Counted from the stretch's first letter, positions 1-6,744 are shown. The stretch: 10,000 nucleotides of DNA from Thiobacillus sp. (GCA_020217265.1 JAIWOS010000022.1:1-10000); one strand, 5' to 3'. Program-made: numbers and translations. Notes: a model not told the origin generated them from the sequence alone.

Positions 1-1
1 G

Positions 2-811
2 CCCGGGGGCGAGACGCACGTCGCGGCCGACGCGGCCGTGCTGGCGCTCGGCGGTGCCAGCTGGCCGAAGCTGGGATCGACCGGCGCCTGGGTGCCGCTG
101 CTGGAGGCGCGCGGCGTCGACGTCGCGCCGCTTGTGCCGGCCAACTGCGGTTTCGACGTGGCAGGGGGCTGGAGCGAACACCTGCGTGGCAAGTTCGCCG
201 GTCAGCCGGTCAAGACCGTGGCGTTGCGCTTTGCCGCGCACGACGGCCGCATGCACGAGCGCCGCGGCGAACTGATGCTGTCGGACAGCGGCATCGAGGG
301 CGGCCTGGTCTATGCGCTATCGGCACCCTTGCGCGACACGATCGCGGCGCGGGGCAAGGTGACGGTTCAGCTCGATCTTGCGCCCGACAAATCGCCGCAA
401 CGGGTGCTGGCCGAAGTTGCGCATCCGCGCGGTGCGCGTTCGCTCGCCAGCCACCTGCAAAGCCGGGCGGGGCTCAGAGGCGCGAAGGTTGCGCTGCTGC
501 ACGAATGTGTGGCGAAAGATGCATTGAACGACCCGGTGCGGCTGGCGCAGGCGATAAAATCGCTGCCGCTCACCCTGGTTGCGCCGCGCCCCGTCGAGGA
601 AGCGATCAGCAGCGCCGGCGGTGTGAGTTTCGAATCCCTCGACATGAATCTGATGCTGCGCGCGCTGCCCGGCGTGTTCGTGGCCGGCGAAATGCTCGAC
701 TGGGACGCGCCCACGGGCGGCTACCTGCTCACCGCCTGTTTCGCCAGCGGACGTGCGGCCGGGCAGGGCGCACTGGCTTACCTGAAGACCCGACATGCTG
801 CGACTGACTGA
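2..811 (+). CDS. PP_4765/HI0933-type NAD(P)/FAD-dependent flavoprotein, 5' truncated by the window
   Basis: The open frame runs from the window edge to the TGA at 809-811, giving 269 residues of an enzyme that is usually about 400 long, so the N-terminal FAD-binding part lies outside. It starts with LALGGASWPKLGSTG, the Rossmann-domain segment typical of the HI0933/YhiN superfamily (COG2081) and its PP_4765 branch. Near the end GEMLDWDAPTGGY and the following ACFASGRAAG form the C-terminal FAD-contacting block. The family is a predicted cytoplasmic oxidoreductase without an agreed substrate; some distant relatives reduce bile-acid intermediates, but nothing here supports that role. The 3' end overlaps the next flavoprotein gene by 17 bp, so the two are probably co-transcribed. 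The family call is firm; the function is unknown. Confidence 0.87.
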   Translation, partial: PGGETHVAADAAVLALGGASWPKLGSTGAWVPLLEARGVDVAPLVPANCGFDVAGGWSEHLRGKFAGQPVKTVALRFAAHDGRMHERRGELMLSDSGIEGGLVYALSAPLRDTIAARGKVTVQLDLAPDKSPQRVLAEVAHPRGARSLASHLQSRAGLRGAKVALLHECVAKDALNDPVRLAQAIKSLPLTLVAPRPVEEAISSAGGVSFESLDMNLMLRALPGVFVAGEMLDWDAPTGGYLLTACFASGRAAGQGALAYLKTRHAATD

Positions 812-2441
812 ACTCAAACTGCCGCTCGACCACCCGCCCGAGGCGCTGCGCGCGGCGATTCTCGCGCGCCTGGCGATCCGCGACGACGCGCTGGCTGCCT
901 TCAGCATCTTCAAGCGCAGCTATGACGCGCGCAAGAAGCACGCGCTGCTGCTGGTGTACACCGTGGATGTCGAGGTGAAAGACGAGGCGGCGCTGCTGAA
1001 GAAATTCCGCAACGACCCGCACCTCAAACCCACGCCCGACATGGCCTACCGCTTCGTCGGCCGGGCACCGGATTCGCTCGGCGAGCGGCCGCTCGTCGTC
1101 GGCTTCGGCCCGTGCGGCATCTTCGCGGCGCTGGTGCTGGCGCAAATGGGCTTCAGGCCCATCGTGCTCGAACGCGGCAAGGCCGTGCGCGAGCGCACGC
1201 AGGATACCTGGGGCCTGTGGCGCAAGCATGTGCTTAACCCGGAATCCAACGTGCAGTTCGGCGAGGGCGGCGCGGGCACGTTCTCCGACGGCAAGCTCTA
1301 CAGCCAGATCAAGGATCCTCGCCACCTCGGGCGCAAGGTGCTGACCGAATTCGTGAAGGCCGGCGCGCCGGAGGAAATTCTCTACGTGTCGAAGCCGCAC
1401 ATCGGCACTTTCCGGCTGGTGTCGATGGTGGAAAACATGCGCGCCGAGATCGAAGCGCTGGGCGGCGAAATCCGTTTCCGCGAGCGCGTGACCGACGTGC
1501 TGATCGAGGATGGCAGGATCGCGGGCGTCGAACTCGCCAGTGGCGAAACCCTGGTGGCGCGGCACGTGGTGCTTGCGCTCGGCCACAGCGCGCGCGACAC
1601 CTTCGAAATGCTGCACGCGCGCGGCGTGTTCATGGAGGCCAAGCCGTTTTCCATCGGCTTTCGCATCGAGCATCCGCAGTCGCTCATCGACCGCGCCAGA
1701 TTGGGGCCGAACGCCGGCAATCCGCTGCTCGGCGCGGCCGACTACAAGCTCGTGCACCACGCGAAGAACGGCCGCGCGGTCTACAGCTTCTGCATGTGCC
1801 CCGGCGGCACCGTGGTCGCGGCGACGTCCGAGGTGGGGCGCGTCGTCACCAACGGCATGAGCCAGTATTCGCGCAACGAGCGCAACGCCAACGCCGGCAT
1901 CGTCGTCGGCATCACCCCGGCGGACTATCCTGGCGGCGTGCTCGCCGGCGTCGAACTGCAGCGGCAACTCGAAGCGCGCGCCTTCGAACTCGGCGGCGGC
2001 AATTACGACGCGCCCGCGCAACGCGTCGGCGACTTTCTGGCGGGGCGTGCTTCCACCGGGCTCGGCAGCGTCGAACCTTCGTACAAGCCCGGTGTGAAGC
2101 TCACCGATCTGGCGACCGCATTGCCGGGCTACGCCATCGAGGCGATCCGCGAAGCGCTGCCCGCGTTCGACCGGCAGATCCAGGGCTTTGCCATGGACGA
2201 CGCCGTGCTGACCGGGGTCGAAACGCGCACCTCGTCGCCGGTGCGCCTCACGCGCGGCGACGACTTCCAGAGCGTGAACGTGAAAGGCCTGTACCCGGCG
2301 GGCGAGGGTGCGGGCTACGCCGGCGGGATTCTGTCGGCCGGGGTGGACGGCATCAAGGTCGCGGAAGCGGTGGCGCGGGACCTGCTGGGTTTGCCAGCGG
2401 CAGACTCAGGCTCGCGGCCAAACCCGGATTGCGGTTACTGA
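795..2441 (+). CDS. COG2509-type FAD-dependent oxidoreductase
   Basis: This is a complete 548-residue cytoplasmic flavoprotein. Residues 1-90 form the small N-terminal domain of this family (SIFKRSYDARKK near 37-48). The dinucleotide-binding motif VVGFGPCGIFAAL starts at residue 101, with the acidic residue that ends the second beta strand at E126 (VLERG). The family signature FGEGGAGTFSDGKLYSQIKD spans 155-174. Near the C-terminus YPAGEGAGYAGGILSAGVDG is the second FAD-contacting block. The ATG at 795 lies inside the preceding gene, which suggests translational coupling. Members are annotated as uncharacterised FAD-dependent dehydrogenases, and no substrate can be deduced. The last 14 or so residues are low-complexity and are read from DNA that encodes the end of envZ on the other strand, so the C-terminal tail is probably not conserved. 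Confidence 0.9.
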   Translation: MLRLTELKLPLDHPPEALRAAILARLAIRDDALAAFSIFKRSYDARKKHALLLVYTVDVEVKDEAALLKKFRNDPHLKPTPDMAYRFVGRAPDSLGERPLVVGFGPCGIFAALVLAQMGFRPIVLERGKAVRERTQDTWGLWRKHVLNPESNVQFGEGGAGTFSDGKLYSQIKDPRHLGRKVLTEFVKAGAPEEILYVSKPHIGTFRLVSMVENMRAEIEALGGEIRFRERVTDVLIEDGRIAGVELASGETLVARHVVLALGHSARDTFEMLHARGVFMEAKPFSIGFRIEHPQSLIDRARLGPNAGNPLLGAADYKLVHHAKNGRAVYSFCMCPGGTVVAATSEVGRVVTNGMSQYSRNERNANAGIVVGITPADYPGGVLAGVELQRQLEARAFELGGGNYDAPAQRVGDFLAGRASTGLGSVEPSYKPGVKLTDLATALPGYAIEAIREALPAFDRQIQGFAMDDAVLTGVETRTSSPVRLTRGDDFQSVNVKGLYPAGEGAGYAGGILSAGVDGIKVAEAVARDLLGLPAADSGSRPNPDCGY

Positions 2442-3675
2442 GTTCGAGGCTGCCGCCAGCCGCACGGGCGTAGTGCTCGACGATGGCGAGTCCCAATCCT
2501 GTGCCCTTCGCGCCGGTGCGCGCGGCGTTGCCGCGCCAGAACGGGCGTTTGGCGGCGTCGAGTTCGGCGTCGGCCAGTCCCGCACCATGATCGACGACGG
2601 TAAAGCAAAGCGTGTCCGCCGAGCGTACAAGTTCAAGCGAGACGGGTGGGCAGCCGTGGCGATACGCATTTTCCAGCAGATTGGACAAGCAGCGACGGAG
2701 ACCGCGCGCGGGCAGTGTCGCTATGCCTGCCGAGCCGTGTACCGCTACCGGCAGGCCGCGCAACGCGAAGTGCAAGGCGAGTTCCGTGCACAGGGCGTCG
2801 AGATCGACCGGGCTGGCGGCTTCCGCCTCCGAACGCGCAAATTCAGTGAACTGGCGCATCAGCGATTCCATGTCGTTGAGGTCATGGATCATGGCTTCAC
2901 GTTCTGCCGCCTCCACGACCTGCATTTCGACTGCGAGACGCAGGCGAGCGAGCGGGGTGCGCAAGTCGTGCGACAGGCCTGCAAGCAGTAGGGCGCGATC
3001 TGCTTCCTGAGCGCCGAGATCGCAGCTCATGCGGTTGAAGGCGCGCGCGAGCGTGGCGAGTTCGTCCGGGCCATGTTCGTCGAGGTGCGCAGCGAAATCG
3101 CCGCGGCCGACGCGGGCGGCGACCGCGGCGGCGTCGCGCAGCGGACGGTTGATGCGCGCCACGACGGCCCAGCCGCCGGCAATAGCCAGCAGCAGCGTGA
3201 GCAGAGCCCAGCCGATCCATTGCCAGGGCAGGCCGTCGCGGTGAGGCGCGCGCGGCAGCACCAGCCAGTAGTCGTCGGGGCCGAGCGCGAAGCTGATCCA
3301 CAGGGCTTCGTCGTCAGTCGGGTCGGCGATCAGCAAGGTGTCATCGCCGAGCTGGGCCTGGAGTTCCTGCCAGATGCGTCGTTGCATGCCGCGTTCAGGC
3401 GGCGGCAGCAGGGCTTCTTCCGGCGCCATCGGCACTACGCGGATGCCTTCACGCTGCGACAGTTCCTGCAACAGCGCCTGGCGGCGGTCAGGCTGCGCGG
3501 CGAGCAGGGCGGCGCGGGTGAGGTTGACGACGGCGGCGGCGCGGGTGGCGATCTGCCGGGCGCGTGGCGCCTGTTCGGCGAGCGTGAACAGCGTGAGCCA
3601 GACCGCCAGGCTCGCGATCAGCAGCGCGCCGATCAGTACGACGGTGCGCGCCAGCAGCGAGTTCGGGACACGCAT
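2353..3675 (-). CDS. envZ: EnvZ-like sensor histidine kinase
   Basis: This is a 440-residue inner-membrane histidine kinase that should phosphorylate the OmpR regulator encoded just upstream. Transmembrane helix 1 lies at about 10-32 and helix 2 at about 151-172, enclosing a periplasmic sensor region of about 120 residues with no recognised ligand fold. A HAMP linker follows (about 173-226, ending AFNRMS). The H-box AGLSHDLRTPLARLRL carries phospho-acceptor H236. The ATPase domain has an N-box with N332 and N336, the DHGAG loop at 362-366 and GTGLGLAIVEHY at 391-402. The H-box region closely resembles E. coli EnvZ. The ATG overlaps the ompR stop by one base (TGATG) and lacks a Shine-Dalgarno, so translation probably depends on re-initiation. 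The last 13 residues, rich in Pro and Ala, overlap the opposing flavoprotein gene. Confidence 0.93.
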   Translation of the reverse strand: MRVPNSLLARTVVLIGALLIASLAVWLTLFTLAEQAPRARQIATRAAAVVNLTRAALLAAQPDRRQALLQELSQREGIRVVPMAPEEALLPPPERGMQRRIWQELQAQLGDDTLLIADPTDDEALWISFALGPDDYWLVLPRAPHRDGLPWQWIGWALLTLLLAIAGGWAVVARINRPLRDAAAVAARVGRGDFAAHLDEHGPDELATLARAFNRMSCDLGAQEADRALLLAGLSHDLRTPLARLRLAVEMQVVEAAEREAMIHDLNDMESLMRQFTEFARSEAEAASPVDLDALCTELALHFALRGLPVAVHGSAGIATLPARGLRRCLSNLLENAYRHGCPPVSLELVRSADTLCFTVVDHGAGLADAELDAAKRPFWRGNAARTGAKGTGLGLAIVEHYARAAGGSLELSNRNPGLAASLSLPLANPAGPAPPLPRP

Positions 3676-4385
3676 CAGTCGGGCACGAACACGTAGCCGA
3701 AGCCGCGCACGGTCTGGATGTGGTGCGGCGCGGCGGGATCGGTTTCGATAAGCTTGCGCAGACGCGAAATCTGCACGTCGATGCTGCGGTCGTAGGCGTC
3801 GTGGTCGCGGCCGCGCGCCAGCGCCATCAGCCGTTCGCGGGACAGCGGATGGCGCGGGTGTTCGACCAGCACTTTCAGCACGGCGAACTCGCCGCCGGTC
3901 AGCGGCTGCTTTTCGCCGTCGCGGAACAGCTCGCGCGCGCCGAGCCGCAGCGTGCAGGCACCGAATACGACTTCGTTGTCGTCGACGGTGGGCGCGCCAG
4001 GCGGCGGCGCCACTCGGCGGCGCAGCACGGCCTTGATGCGTGCCACCAGCTCGCGCGGATTGAAGGGCTTGGGCAGGTAGTCGTCGGCGCCCATTTCGAG
4101 GCCGACGATGCGGTCGATCTCGTCCGCCCTGGCGGTGAGCATCACGACGGGCAGCTCGGGGTGCGAGCCTTGCAGGCGGCGGCAGACCGACAGTCCATCT
4201 TCCCCTGGCAGCATCCAGTCGAGAACCAGCACATCGAAGCGATCGCGCGCCAGCGCGGCGTCGAGCGCCTTGCCGTCCGCCACGGCACGCACCGCCATGC
4301 CCTGTTCGGCGAGATAGCGCTCCAGCAGATCGCGCAGGCGCAAGTCATCGTCGAGCAGCAGGACTTTGGTCTGGGTCGTCGTCAT
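3675..4385 (-). CDS. ompR: OmpR-family response regulator
   Basis: This is a 236-residue two-component regulator, close to the 239 residues of E. coli OmpR. The receiver domain has the acidic pair in LLLDDDLRLRDLLERYLAEQ, phospho-acceptor D56 (VLDWMLPGEDG), T84, and K106 in DDYLPKPFNPREL. The C-terminal winged helix has RSIDVQISRLRKLIE and IQTVRGFGYVF. The receiver matches OmpR more closely than PhoB. I chose the ATG at 4385; an in-frame GTG at 4451 would add 22 residues with no receiver homology and would cover the tandem repeats proposed as regulatory. No Shine-Dalgarno precedes the ATG, but a -10-like TATGCT (4397-4392) ends six bases before it, so a leaderless mRNA is possible. The GTG has AAGGA three bases upstream, so it cannot be excluded. 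The kinase gene follows with a one-base overlap. Confidence 0.94.
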   Translation of the reverse strand: MTTTQTKVLLLDDDLRLRDLLERYLAEQGMAVRAVADGKALDAALARDRFDVLVLDWMLPGEDGLSVCRRLQGSHPELPVVMLTARADEIDRIVGLEMGADDYLPKPFNPRELVARIKAVLRRRVAPPPGAPTVDDNEVVFGACTLRLGARELFRDGEKQPLTGGEFAVLKVLVEHPRHPLSRERLMALARGRDHDAYDRSIDVQISRLRKLIETDPAAPHHIQTVRGFGYVFVPD

Positions 4386-4412
4386 GGGGCGAGCATACGG
4401 TCGCGTCGGGCA

Positions 4413-4433
4413 GGAAGTGTTTCGGAATGTTTC
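4413..4433. promoter_or_regulatory. Tandem direct repeat resembling OmpR half-sites
   Basis: The plus strand reads GGAAGTGTTTC directly followed by GGAATGTTTC, two near-identical units 11 bp apart. On the minus strand the core is GAAACA twice. OmpR-type winged-helix dimers bind tandem half-sites of about 10 bp, and E. coli sites contain a GnAACA core. The repeat lies 28-48 bp upstream of the chosen ompR start and about 125 bp upstream of the divergent secreted-protein gene, so it could serve either. The repeat is seen; the OmpR-binding role is inferred. Confidence 0.4.
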
Positions 4434-4516
4434 CCGCGCCAGTTCGGACACAAATCCTTACACTATTCCTCTGGCCGGACAAGCGCGGTTTACAGTTGCT
4501 GCCGAGAATGCACAGC

Positions 4517-4533
4517 GTGGACACGCGGTCCAC
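4517..4533. promoter_or_regulatory. Perfect 6-bp inverted repeat, 5-nt centre
   Basis: GTGGAC and GTCCAC flank ACGCG, ending 25 nt before the ATG at 4559 and before its Shine-Dalgarno. It could fold in the leader of that mRNA or be a dimeric operator. The sequence does not decide between these. I could not place a convincing sigma-70 promoter in 4440-4516. Confidence 0.3.
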
Positions 4534-4558
4534 CACCATTCACTTTCGGGAGATCAAC

Positions 4559-4948
4559 ATGAAACGCATTACATCAATGGTTGCACTTGTTCTGGCCAGC
4601 GTGCTCAGTCTGCCTGTCCTCGCTTATGATCGCGACAACAATCCGCCCGGGCGCGCCGGCGGCCCGGGTACCAACTGGGAAAACCCGCCCGGCCCACAGG
4701 GCGGCCCCGGAGCCAGCCCGGACCGCCGCTGGAAGGCCCGTTGTGAAGCCAATCCGGAGAAATGTGCTGAAATCAAGGACCGCATGCGCGAAAGATGTCA
4801 GGCCAATCCGGAGCGCTGCCGCGACGCGTTTCGCCGTCACCGCGACCGCGACGGCAATCCGCCCGGACCTGCCGGCGGCCCGGGTACCAACTGGGAGAAC
4901 CCGCCCGGACCGGTCGGCGGCCCTGGTGCCAGTCCGGATCGTCGCTGA
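4559..4948 (+). CDS. Secreted protein with two Pro/Gly-rich blocks and two Cys-x6-Cys pairs
   Basis: This 129-residue protein starts at an ATG preceded by GGGAG six bases upstream. Residues 1-22 form a clear Sec signal peptide (MKRITSM, hydrophobic core, LPVLA then YDR), so it is probably periplasmic or exported. The mature part has three sections: a 30-residue block rich in NPPG and GGPG (28-57), a charged probably helical middle with C62, C69, C80 and C87, and a second 30-residue block (100-129) matching the first at 28 of 30 positions. The middle is itself two 18-residue units, CEANPEKC and CQANPERC, with equal spacing. I do not recognise an experimentally defined family. The cysteines could form disulfides or bind metal, and the Pro/Gly blocks could form an extended or binding surface; both ideas are inference. 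It leads a secreted-protein group that diverges from ompR. Confidence 0.8.
   Translation: MKRITSMVALVLASVLSLPVLAYDRDNNPPGRAGGPGTNWENPPGPQGGPGASPDRRWKARCEANPEKCAEIKDRMRERCQANPERCRDAFRRHRDRDGNPPGPAGGPGTNWENPPGPVGGPGASPDRR
4640..4729 (+). repeat. In-frame Pro/Gly block, copy 1 (residues 28-57)
   Basis: This 90-bp unit encodes NPPGRAGGPGTNWE followed by NPPGPQGGPGASPDRR. Each half carries NPPG and GGPG, so the block itself looks like a duplicated 14-residue unit. It pairs with the copy at 4856-4945. The two differ at two amino acids and at several synonymous sites. Confidence 0.88.
4856..4945 (+). repeat. In-frame Pro/Gly block, copy 2 (residues 100-129)
   Basis: This is the second 90-bp copy, encoding NPPGPAGGPGTNWE and then NPPGPVGGPGASPDRR, and it ends exactly at the stop codon. 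It differs from copy 1 only at R32/P104 and Q47/V119. The synonymous changes (for example gaa/gag, ggc/ggt) suggest the duplication is not very recent and that the peptide sequence is under selection. Confidence 0.88.
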
Positions 4949-4972
4949 TCGCACGCTGGCGTCGATGCAGCC

Positions 4973-5383
4973 ATGAAGAGGCGTCTCGCACAGTCCTGTC
5001 TCCTCGCTGCCATCCTGGTCGCTGGCGCGGCGTGGGCGCAGGGGCCCGGCACGCCTGTCGAGCCGGACTGGCGAGCATTGCGCCGCGACGTCGACGCGGG
5101 TGCGAGCCGCCCTGGCGGCAACGGCGACTTCGCAGCGCGTCGCGAGGCGATCCGCGAGCGCGCCCGCGCGCGGTTCGCTGAAGCCGACCGTAGTGGTGAC
5201 GGTTTTCTGAGTCGCGACGAGTTGGCGCAATTGCGCCCCATGCTGGCGCGGCACTTCGACCGCATCGACACCAATCAGGACGGGCTCGTGAGCGAGCAGG
5301 AACTGGCCGATGCCCTGCGCCGCCTGCGGGAGCGTCGGCGCGAACACCTCAATCAGCCCGATCGATGGGCGCCTGTCAGATAA
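4973..5383 (+). CDS. Secreted two-EF-hand calcium-binding protein
   Basis: This is a 136-residue protein with a signal peptide (MKRRLAQSCL, hydrophobic core, AWA then QG, cleavage after about residue 22). Two EF-hand loops follow: D72-E83 (DRSGDGFLSRDE) and D99-E110 (DTNQDGLVSEQE). Both keep the position 1, 3, 5 and 12 ligands and the central glycine, so both should bind Ca2+. A charged, Arg-rich helical stretch precedes them. The protein probably acts in the periplasm or outside the cell; its partner is unknown. It begins 24 bp after the Pro/Gly-repeat gene on the same strand, so co-transcription is likely. The Shine-Dalgarno is weak. The family call is sure; the role is unknown. Confidence 0.9.
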   Translation: MKRRLAQSCLLAAILVAGAAWAQGPGTPVEPDWRALRRDVDAGASRPGGNGDFAARREAIRERARARFAEADRSGDGFLSRDELAQLRPMLARHFDRIDTNQDGLVSEQELADALRRLRERRREHLNQPDRWAPVR

Positions 5384-5394
5384 AGGAACTGATC

Positions 5395-5744
5395 ATACCT
5401 ACCCTGAAGCCGTTGTTGCTGCCCTCGCAGGCGCGCTCGTCCTCGCTTCAAGTCTGTATGCCGGCGACGCCGCCGCGCGCAAACGCATGCGCAGCGGCAC
5501 CTGGCAGAACGCAAACGGCCGCCAGCGGTTTGGCTTCGCTCCGGCACCTACATCACCGCAGGAAGCCTGACCCGTGCCGACTCGAGCAACATCCGGACGA
5601 GTAGCGCGACCAACAGCGAAGGTCAGACCGCGAACCGCACGGTCGAGGCAACGCACACCGACGGCAGCATCAAGCGCACGGTGTCGGTACCGGCTTCGAC
5701 GGCAGACCCGCACGCACAGCACGACCGTGACGCCGAATCCGTAG
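5395..5744 (+). pseudogene. Decayed gene for a small secreted Thr/Ser-rich protein, multiple frameshifts
   Basis: AAAGGA (5382-5387) sits at Shine-Dalgarno distance from an ATA at 5395, where an ATG would be expected. One coherent peptide then needs four frame changes. After PTLK the frame moves and gives a signal-peptide core AVVAALAGALVLASSLYAG and RSGTWQNANGRQ. A second shift (about 5520-5540) gives SGTYITAGSLTRADSSN and THTDGSIKRTVSV. A third near 5689 gives TGFDG, and a fourth near 5704 gives TRTHSTTVTPNP and a TAG at 5742-5744. Every change is equal to loss of one base. The Thr/Ser-rich repetitive pattern continues across the breaks, which argues for one ancestral gene. It follows the EF-hand gene at 11 bp, as a third operon member would. 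Sequencing errors are the alternative, but neighbouring genes are intact. I do not recognise the family. Confidence 0.6.
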
Positions 5745-5747
5745 GTC

Positions 5748-5816
5748 ATGCAGGATGCGCTGATCGTCGCGCTGCTCTGCCTGGTCTTTGCCTTCGTTCT
5801 GGGGCTGGCGACTTGA
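5748..5816 (+). CDS. Possible 22-residue single-helix membrane peptide
   Basis: The ATG at 5748 opens a 22-codon frame ending at TGA 5814-5816. It encodes MQDALI followed by a nearly unbroken hydrophobic stretch (VALLCLVFAFVLGLA) and T, enough to span a membrane once. Only a weak TAGG lies in front of it. It starts four bases after the presumed end of the decayed secreted-protein gene and stops 12 bp before the convergent sulfotransferase gene ends. It could be a real small membrane protein, a remnant of the same decayed region, or chance. Confidence 0.25.
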   Translation: MQDALIVALLCLVFAFVLGLAT

Positions 5817-5828
5817 ATGGGCGCGGGC

Positions 5829-6731
5829 TCAGGTGCTGCCGTGCGCCAGCCAGCGCGCACAGTCCTCGCCGAGTTCAGCGCACGCACGCGCCTCGTATTC
5901 GGCGCATTCGTCGGCAGGGAGGGTGTCCGCCCAGCGTCCGTTGGTGCCCTTGTGGATGAAGGTTTCGGCGCCGCCGTCCCAGAACGCGCCGCCCAGCGGC
6001 ACGCTTTGCGTGGCGTTCTTCTTCATCCAGTCGAAGCTGCAGTATTCGACGATTTGCGGCCAGCGCGTCTCGTCGATGGGGATGTCGAGGAAGGCCGCGA
6101 TGCGCCGCATTTCGCCTTCCATGTCGCGCTTGAGATCGGCGAAATGCAGCAGCATCACGTTCGGCAGTTCGCGGATCGCCCACCAGCTCCGCACGTTTTC
6201 CCAGAACGGCCAGAACGGGTGGCCGTCGCGGTCCATCCAGTCGCGCCAGTACTGGCGGATGTCGGCAGGCGGCGGTTCGATCGGCGGTCCGACGCGCCCC
6301 GGCGTGTCGTTGAGCGCGGCGTACCAGGCAGCGTTGGCGTTGGCGTGGTGGTTGTACATGCTCCACACCACGTCGCGGCCGTCGCGTGCGATGTAGAGGT
6401 ATTTCGCCTGCGGCGAGAACACCAGGGCATCGACCGGCAGGTGGGTCTTCATCAGGCGGCGGTGCGTCTGCGCCTCCACCGCGGGCAGTTTCACTGCCTT
6501 GGGTGGCACCCGCAGGTCGAGCCAGGGCGACATGTCGGCGACCGCCAGCGTCGGGTCGCCGCGAAACAGCATCTGGGCGACGATCTGCTGCAGCCAGGTG
6601 GTGCCGGATTTGGCGTAGCTGGCGATCACGATGTCGTCGTCGCGAAAGGCAAGCTCGTTCCAGATGGTCGAATCGAAATGGTGGTTGTGCAGCTCGCGCG
6701 TCTTGCGCGGCCAGATGGGTGTGGTGGTCAT
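5829..6731 (-). CDS. PAPS-dependent sulfotransferase (Sulfotransfer_1 family)
   Basis: This is a 300-residue soluble sulfotransferase that transfers a sulfuryl group from PAPS to an acceptor. The 5'-phosphosulfate loop is SYAKSGTTWLQQI with K41. The catalytic His is H97 in MKTHLP. The 3'-phosphate-binding strand and helix are YIARDGRDVVWSMYNH with R116 and S124, and the C-terminal KGTNGRW (261-267) is the canonical PAPS-contacting loop. All catalytic positions are present, so it is probably active. No signal peptide is seen, so it is cytosolic. The ATG at 6731 has GAGGGAGAG just upstream; a GTG at 6758 would add nine residues and has AAGGAAA before it, but I prefer the ATG. The acceptor (alcohol, phenol or amine) cannot be inferred. 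It diverges from arsR with 106 bp between them and has no obvious tie to arsenic. Confidence 0.92.
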   Translation of the reverse strand: MTTTPIWPRKTRELHNHHFDSTIWNELAFRDDDIVIASYAKSGTTWLQQIVAQMLFRGDPTLAVADMSPWLDLRVPPKAVKLPAVEAQTHRRLMKTHLPVDALVFSPQAKYLYIARDGRDVVWSMYNHHANANAAWYAALNDTPGRVGPPIEPPPADIRQYWRDWMDRDGHPFWPFWENVRSWWAIRELPNVMLLHFADLKRDMEGEMRRIAAFLDIPIDETRWPQIVEYCSFDWMKKNATQSVPLGGAFWDGGAETFIHKGTNGRWADTLPADECAEYEARACAELGEDCARWLAHGST

Positions 6732-6744
6732 CGCTCTCTCCCTC

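Noticed and set aside
729..2021. 430-codon minus-strand frame opposite the COG2509 flavoprotein
   Set aside because: The plus-strand frame has FAD motifs throughout; the antisense translation is low-complexity and His/Arg-rich.
3073..4562. Plus-strand open frames opposite envZ and ompR
   Set aside because: The minus-strand frames carry the full two-component signatures; the opposite frames show no domain.
4640..4945. Collagen-like protein or CRISPR-like repeat
   Set aside because: There are only two 90-bp copies, in frame inside one gene, so it is no CRISPR. The Pro/Gly blocks lack a continuous Gly-X-Y triplet pattern.
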